DNA of 9,810 nt from Actinomycetota bacterium (lineage in GTDB: Bacteria; Actinomycetota; Acidimicrobiia; Acidimicrobiales; JAHWLA01): positions 1 through 9,810 of the forward strand of contig JAHWLA010000007.1 of NCBI GenBank assembly GCA_019347595.1. The letters are read 5' to 3'. Shown one piece after another: positions 6,346 through 9,810 of this stretch (position 1 is its first letter; every line of letters starts with the position of its first letter). The notes under the pieces were generated by a model. It had not been told where the DNA came from and did not search any database. It saw only the letters and a list, made by a program, of their open reading frames with translations. The position numbers were made by a program, and so were the translations under genes.

Positions 6346-7229
6346 ACCGCCTCGCCCGAGCGGGTGGCGTTGATGGGCACGGCGCCGGGCACACGGGGCA
6401 GTTCGATCTCGGCGGTGACCGTGCCGTGGTCCTCCTCCCAGCGCACCACGTTCAGCACGGCTGCGTACACGACCAACCGCCCGAAGAACAGGAGCCACGC
6501 GAGCAGGGCGAACACCACCCCGATGGAGCCGTAGAGCGCCGACGAACCGGCGACCGCCATCGGCACGTAGATGGCGCCGACGACCTTCAGCAACTCCAGC
6601 CCGACGGCGCCCAGCACGGCACCGGGCAGGAGCGCCTTCCACCCGACGTCGCGGTGGCACAGCGTGTGCAACGTCCACAGCCACAGCGCCACATCGACCG
6701 CCAGCGCGCCCACCAGGACTGCGGGAGCCGCCGGTCCCGGCAGCAGCCGCAGCAGAGCGGCGGCACCGAACGAGGCGACCATGATGACCACTGCGCCGCC
6801 CAGCCAGAGCAGCCCGTACAGCTTGCCCTTGAGGCCGCGACCCGGCACCTGCCACACCGAGTTGAACGCCTGTTGCAGCGCGCCCACCAGGCCGAGTCCG
6901 GACCACAGCAGGCCCAGCACGCCGAGGACCGTCGCCGTCCGCCGGCTCCCTTCGGCCACCTCCATGGCGGACACCACGGCGTCGGCTGCTTCCCCCGTGA
7001 GGCCCAGCCGGCCGATGACCTCGGCGGGCAGGTCGGCGGCTCGAGCGGAGAAGAAGCCGAGGATGCCTATGAGGGCGAGCAGCAACGGGAACAGCGACAG
7101 GAAGGCGGCTAGCGTGACCGACGACGCCAGCGAGCCGCCGTGCACGTCGGAGAAGCGCTGTTGCACGCGCCCGACCGTCCCCACCCACGCCCAGCGCCGG
7201 GCCAGCGGGGCGAGCACACGTTCGAGCAT
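6333..7229 (-). CDS. YihY/BrkB-family inner membrane protein
   Basis: This encodes 298 residues from ATG 7229. It is an integral membrane protein with six predicted helices at about 38-60, 99-117, 137-163, 168-192, 198-221 and 233-262. Family signatures are LSLFPLLLALIGILGFF (44-60), AFNSVWQVPGRGLKGK (121-136) and YGSIGVVFALLAWLLFFG (233-250). The family was once labelled ribonuclease BN or BrkB; its real role is unsettled, with transport or envelope functions proposed. The C-terminal tail (about 263-298) is hydrophilic. Start choice is uncertain. ATG 7229 has AGGAGG upstream but 13 bases away. GTG 7271 (312 residues) has GAGG seven bases away but would run into the divergent uppS start. The 3' end overlaps the convergent oxidoreductase gene. 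Confidence 0.9.
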   Translation of the reverse strand: MLERVLAPLARRWAWVGTVGRVQQRFSDVHGGSLASSVTLAAFLSLFPLLLALIGILGFFSARAADLPAEVIGRLGLTGEAADAVVSAMEVAEGSRRTATVLGVLGLLWSGLGLVGALQQAFNSVWQVPGRGLKGKLYGLLWLGGAVVIMVASFGAAALLRLLPGPAAPAVLVGALAVDVALWLWTLHTLCHRDVGWKALLPGAVLGAVGLELLKVVGAIYVPMAVAGSSALYGSIGVVFALLAWLLFFGRLVVYAAVLNVVRWEEDHGTVTAEIELPRVPGAVPINATRSGEAVQPT

Positions 7230-7260
7230 GGCGTGGACGTACCCTCCTGGTCGGCGCGAG

Positions 7261-7266
7261 TACCGT
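7261..7266 (+). promoter_or_regulatory. Probable -10 box of uppS-recO
   Basis: TACCGT lies seven bases before GTG 7274, which has no Shine-Dalgarno. This predicts a leaderless uppS message. I see no convincing -35. The box lies inside the 44-base gap between the divergent starts at 7229 and 7274. Confidence 0.45.
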
Positions 7267-7273
7267 CCCACAC

Positions 7274-7993
7274 GTGGACCTCGACCGCATCGATCCTCGC
7301 CGCATTCCCGTCCACATCGCCTGCGTGATGGACGGCAACGGCCGCTGGGCGCAGAAGCGGGGGCTGCCGCGGACCGAGGGCCACGCCGCGGGCGAGGAGG
7401 CGCTGTTCGACGCCGTGGAGGGGGCGTTGGAGCTCGGCGTGCGCTGGCTCACCGTGTACGCGTTCTCCACGGAGAACTGGAAGCGCCCGGTGGACGAGGT
7501 GCGGTATCTCATGGGCTTCAACGAGCGCTTGTTGACCAACCGGCGCGACGAGCTGCACCAAAAGGGCGTCCGTGTCCGCTTCGCCGGTCGGCGCGACTGG
7601 CGGGTGCCCAAGCGGGTCCTCAAGCGCATGGACGAGGCCGTCGAGCTGACCGAGCGCAACCGGCGCATGACGCTCACGTTCGCTTTCAACTACGGCGGCC
7701 GGGCCGAGATCGTCGATGCCGTGCGGGCGCTGGTGGCGGAAGGCACCCCGGCCGAGCGCATCGACGAGAAGGCCATTCATTCCCGCCTCTACCACCCCGA
7801 CATGCCCGACCCCGACCTGGTGGTGCGCACGTCGGGCGAGTTCCGCATCTCCAACTTCCTGCTGTGGGAGCTGGCCTACAGCGAGCTCGTCTTCACCGAC
7901 GTGCTGTGGCCCGACTTTCGGCGAGAGCACCTCTTCGAGGCGGTGCGCGAGTTCCAGCGCCGCGACCGGCGCTTCGGGGGAGTGGAGCTGTAG
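7274..7993 (+). CDS. uppS: Isoprenyl transferase (undecaprenyl diphosphate synthase type)
   Basis: This encodes 239 residues. The cis-prenyltransferase adds isopentenyl diphosphate units to an allylic diphosphate to make the polyprenyl carrier for cell-wall synthesis, acting in the cytosol at the membrane face. MDGNGRWAQKRG lies at 19-30 with catalytic Asp20; RTEGHAAG at 33-40; YAFSTENWKRP at 62-72; RTSGEFRISNFLLWE at 185-199; WPDF at 212-215. R185, R191, S193 and E204 keep the spacing of E. coli R194, R200, S202 and E213. GTG 7274 is chosen because the family has about 18 residues before the MDGNGRW block; a TACCGT box seven bases upstream suggests leaderless translation. Product chain length (decaprenyl or undecaprenyl, long or short) cannot be read from sequence. 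Its TAG overlaps the GTG of recO by one base. Confidence 0.97.
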   Translation: MDLDRIDPRRIPVHIACVMDGNGRWAQKRGLPRTEGHAAGEEALFDAVEGALELGVRWLTVYAFSTENWKRPVDEVRYLMGFNERLLTNRRDELHQKGVRVRFAGRRDWRVPKRVLKRMDEAVELTERNRRMTLTFAFNYGGRAEIVDAVRALVAEGTPAERIDEKAIHSRLYHPDMPDPDLVVRTSGEFRISNFLLWELAYSELVFTDVLWPDFRREHLFEAVREFQRRDRRFGGVEL

Positions 7994-8706
7994 TGCTCTA
8001 CCGCGACCAGGGCGTGGTGCTGCGCACCATGCGCTTGGGCGAGGCCGACCGCATCGTCACCTTCGTCACGCAGGCCCACGGCAAGGTGCGGGCAGTGGCC
8101 AAGGGCGTGCGCAAGACCAAGAGCCGCTTCGGCGCCCGCATGGAGCCGCTGAGCCACGTCGCCGTGCAGTTCTACGAGGGCCGCGAGCTCGACATCGTGA
8201 CCCAGGCCGAGACCATCGACCACTTCCGCGTCGTCCGCGAGGACCTCGACCGGGTGGGCAAGGCGCAGTCGCTGCTGGAGGCCGTCGACCAGGTGGCCCA
8301 GGAGCGCGAACCCAACCCGCGCCTGTACCAAATGCTCGTCGGCGCGCTGCGGGCGCTGGCCGAACGCGACTCGCCGCTGGTGGTGCCGGCGTTCTTCTGG
8401 AAGCTGTTGTCGCTCGAAGGCGCGCACCCGTTGCTGGACCAGTGCGCAGTGTGCGGGGCGGACGACGAGCTGGTGGCCTTCGACATGGCGCAAGGCGGGG
8501 TGCTGTGCCGGTCGTGCAGGCAGGGGCAGGCAATGAGCGAGGAGGCGCTGGCGCTCATCCGGCGCATCCTCGGCGGTGGGCTGGCCGATGTCTTGCACGA
8601 GCCGGCCGGTCCGGCCACCCACGAGGTGGAGCACCTGGCCGCCCGCGCCATCGAGTCGCACCTCGAACGCCGCCTGCGCAGCCTCCACGTCCTCGACCGC
8701 AGCTAA
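7993..8706 (+). CDS. recO: DNA repair protein RecO
   Basis: This encodes 237 residues. RecO works with RecR to load RecA onto SSB-covered single-stranded DNA and anneals strands in recombinational repair. Residues 1-80 form the N-terminal OB-fold (LYRDQGVVLRTMRLGEADRI at 2-21, KGVRKTKSRFG at 37-47). A helical middle includes LLEAVDQVAQEREPNPRLY at 94-112 and FFWKLLSLEG at 134-143. A zinc site of C151, C154, C172 and C175 follows, as in many RecO proteins. The start GTG 7993 shares its G with the uppS stop (TAGTG), so translation is almost certainly coupled. uppS next to recO is a common actinobacterial order. The gene is followed by a strong hairpin at 8715-8732. Confidence 0.96.
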   Translation: MLYRDQGVVLRTMRLGEADRIVTFVTQAHGKVRAVAKGVRKTKSRFGARMEPLSHVAVQFYEGRELDIVTQAETIDHFRVVREDLDRVGKAQSLLEAVDQVAQEREPNPRLYQMLVGALRALAERDSPLVVPAFFWKLLSLEGAHPLLDQCAVCGADDELVAFDMAQGGVLCRSCRQGQAMSEEALALIRRILGGGLADVLHEPAGPATHEVEHLAARAIESHLERRLRSLHVLDRS

Positions 8707-8714
8707 CGAGGGAG

Positions 8715-8732
8715 CGCCTCGGTGCCGAGGCG
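8715..8732 (+). terminator. Hairpin after recO, possible terminator
   Basis: CGCCTCGG (8715-8722) and CCGAGGCG (8725-8732) are perfect inverted repeats separated by TG; the real stem is probably six or seven pairs with a four-base loop. It lies nine bases after the recO stop. No T tract follows, so a classical intrinsic terminator is not proven; U-tract-free hairpins are discussed for actinobacteria. Confidence 0.45.
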
Positions 8733-8743
8733 GACGTACGTCC
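8732..8743. promoter_or_regulatory. Perfect 12-base palindrome GGACGTACGTCC
   Basis: The sequence equals its own reverse complement. It lies 40 bases upstream of the proposed -10 of the transferase gene, right after the recO hairpin. It may be an operator half-site pair or part of a larger termination structure; it also overlaps a second small hairpin, GTCC-ACGC-GGAC. Function is inference. Confidence 0.3.
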
Positions 8744-8772
8744 ACGCGGACCCCCTCAAAGCTCGGCGCGCT

Positions 8773-8788
8773 TGTACCGGCGTACAGT
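8773..8788 (+). promoter_or_regulatory. Inverted repeat overlapping the transferase -10 box
   Basis: TGTAC (8773-8777) and GTACA (8782-8786) form an inverted repeat with a four-base centre. The -10-like TACAGT (8783-8788) overlaps its right arm and lies six bases before GTG 8795. A repressor bound here would block transcription; that is inference. Confidence 0.35.
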
Positions 8789-8794
8789 CCTCGG

Positions 8795-9433
8795 GTGCTC
8801 GTCGTCGCACCCGATGCCGTCCACGTCTGGCTGGTGCGCGCCGCCGTCGCGCCCGATGTCGAAGCCCTGCTCGACGACGCCGAGCGCGACCGGGCAGACC
8901 GCTTCAAGTTCGACGTCACGCGACGCCTGTTCGTCGCCGCCCACGGCGCGCTGCGGCTGCTCCTCGGCCGCTACCTCGAGCGCCCGCCCGAGTCGCTGCG
9001 CTTCGAGACCGAGCCCGACGGCAAGCCGACCGTCGACGGCCCCGTGCAGTTCAACCTGTCGCACTCCGACGAGCTGGCGGCCATCGCCGTGGCGGGCCCC
9101 GATCGGGCGGTCGGCGTCGACGTGGACCGCCGGCGGATGCCCAAGAGCAGGGACGGCATCGCGCAACGCATCATGACGGCCGATGAGCTCGCCTGCTACG
9201 AGTCGTTGGGCGACGAGCAGCGTGGCGCGTTCGTGCTGTGGGTGTGGGCGCGGAAGGAGGCGTTGGTGAAGGCGTCGGGACGAGGGGTGCGCGAGACGTT
9301 GACGGCGCTGGCCTGCGAGCCGACGGCCGACAGCCCGTGGTCAGTGGTCGACCTCGACGTGCCGGGGTACGCCGCCGCGGTCGCGGCCGCCGGGCACGAT
9401 TGGACGGCCGAGCTGCGAGCGTTCCACGGCTGA
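8795..9433 (+). CDS. Sfp-type 4'-phosphopantetheinyl transferase
   Basis: This encodes 212 residues. The enzyme moves the phosphopantetheine arm of coenzyme A to a serine of acyl, peptidyl or aryl carrier proteins. Motifs in order: PVQFNLSHSDELAAIAV (83-99); VGVDVD (106-111), whose D109 and D111 should bind magnesium (the second position is often Glu in relatives); and FVLWVWARKEALVKASGRG (146-164) with the WxxKEA core. Length fits the Sfp/Gsp type rather than the short AcpS type. GTG 8795 is chosen because the frame upstream is antisense-like recO shadow and non-coding DNA, and TACAGT lies six bases before it; no Shine-Dalgarno is visible. No polyketide, peptide or fatty-acid synthase gene is in the window, so the carrier protein is elsewhere. 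Confidence 0.93.
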   Translation: MLVVAPDAVHVWLVRAAVAPDVEALLDDAERDRADRFKFDVTRRLFVAAHGALRLLLGRYLERPPESLRFETEPDGKPTVDGPVQFNLSHSDELAAIAVAGPDRAVGVDVDRRRMPKSRDGIAQRIMTADELACYESLGDEQRGAFVLWVWARKEALVKASGRGVRETLTALACEPTADSPWSVVDLDVPGYAAAVAAAGHDWTAELRAFHG

Positions 9434-9676
9434 CGCCCTGGCCGAGTCGGCCGCCCTCGACGGCGTGGTCGTGGTCACCGCGCCGACTGCACCACGGCCG
9501 GTCCCGGCACGAGCGTCGTCGGCAACCTGGTGGAGCGCGGGATCGGGCAGAGCCCGCTGGCCGAGCGGTGGGCCTGCGCACTGGGGATCGAGGCGGTGCC
9601 GGACGACGGCCGCGTGGTCAGCACGGGCTTCGGCCGCGACGTGCGCCGGGTGGGCAGCATCGGCTTGGATCGTCGG
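9434..9676 (+). other. 243-base gap with coding-like but frame-broken sequence
   Basis: No intact gene with a credible start is seen. From about 9429 to 9475 one frame reads ADALAESAALDGVVVVTA. From about 9485 the next frame reads DCTTAGPGTSVVGNLVERG and stays open, with strongly G/C third positions, into the rhomboid-type gene. Together this could be a frameshifted gene or an N-terminal extension, but I do not recognise it. Confidence 0.4.
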
Positions 9677-9810
9677 GTGGCGACCTGCTTCCATCACTCG
9701 GACCGCGAGACCGGTCGGGCCTGCACCCGGTGCGGGCGGCCCGCGTGCGTCGACTGCCTCCACGAGGCCCCTGTGGGCGCGCACTGCTGGGAGTGCATCC
9801 GTGCCGCCCG
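9677..9810 (+). CDS. Probable rhomboid-family intramembrane protease, N-terminus only (cut by window edge)
   Basis: Only 44 codons are present from GTG 9677. They encode a cysteine-rich zinc-ribbon/B-box-like module: CFHHSDRETG at 4-13, then C16-x2-C19, C24-x2-C27 and C37-x2-C40 (CTRCGRPACVDC, AHCWEC). Actinobacterial rhomboid serine proteases often begin with this module (typically M-x-x-C-Y-x-H-P-x-R-E-T-G) before their six or seven membrane helices. The membrane part, with its catalytic Ser and His, would lie beyond the window, so the family call rests on this module alone; other membrane proteins such as Yip1- or DUF-type proteins share it. The GTG matches the usual start of the module. 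TTGGAT lies six bases upstream, a poor -10. The frame is open further upstream, so a longer N-terminus cannot be excluded. Confidence 0.68.
   Translation, partial: MATCFHHSDRETGRACTRCGRPACVDCLHEAPVGAHCWECIRAA

Noticed and set aside
6571..7992. Rightward frame running into recO from 6571
   Set aside because: The part before 7993 is Ser/Thr/Arg-rich and lies over the YihY and uppS genes. Only the RecO part from GTG 7993 is real.
9171..9784. Leftward frames across the transferase end and the 9434-9676 gap
   Set aside because: They are low in family-like pattern and Arg/Pro/Ala-rich; the rightward frames have better codon periodicity.

Overview
The window looks like a chromosomal piece of a high-GC actinobacterium, possibly an uncultured Acidimicrobiia-type lineage. 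The lineage is inference. It rests on very high G+C at third codon positions, an F420-type luciferase-like oxidoreductase, a PucR-family regulator, a short uppS-recO operon and several apparently leaderless GTG starts. I see no rRNA, tRNA, CRISPR array, insertion sequence or phage gene.

Left part (1 to about 2750) has a less extreme codon bias and looks accessory. A PucR-type transcriptional regulator reads leftward off the window edge (893 to 1, start GTG, C-terminus missing). It is followed by a 414-base non-coding stretch. Two overlapping rightward genes come next: a small secreted four-cysteine protein (1308-1775) and a signal-peptide protein with a long Pro/Gly/Ser linker and a C-terminal beta-type domain (1775-2527). 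I recognise neither function. Behind them, 2528-2742 reads like a broken copy of the end of a similar domain.

Middle part (2756-7273) is ordinary high-GC core-like sequence. A leftward pair, a DinG-type iron-sulfur helicase and a PIG-L/LmbE deacetylase, overlaps by four bases. Divergent from it is an F420-dependent LLM oxidoreductase of the Rv1855c type. It converges with, and overlaps by 13 bases, a leftward YihY/BrkB membrane protein.

Right part (7274-9810) reads rightward. uppS (undecaprenyl diphosphate synthase type) overlaps recO by one base. After a gap with a strong hairpin and palindromes comes a Sfp-type 4'-phosphopantetheinyl transferase. Then 243 bases without an assigned gene lead to the cysteine-rich N-terminus of a probable rhomboid-family membrane protease cut by the right edge.

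I found no convincing new multi-gene system. The best leads are the unknown secreted pair with its regulator and decayed neighbour, a recurring TANNNT-N6/7-GTG start arrangement that points to leaderless mRNAs, and a coding-like stretch with a frame break between the transferase and the rhomboid gene.
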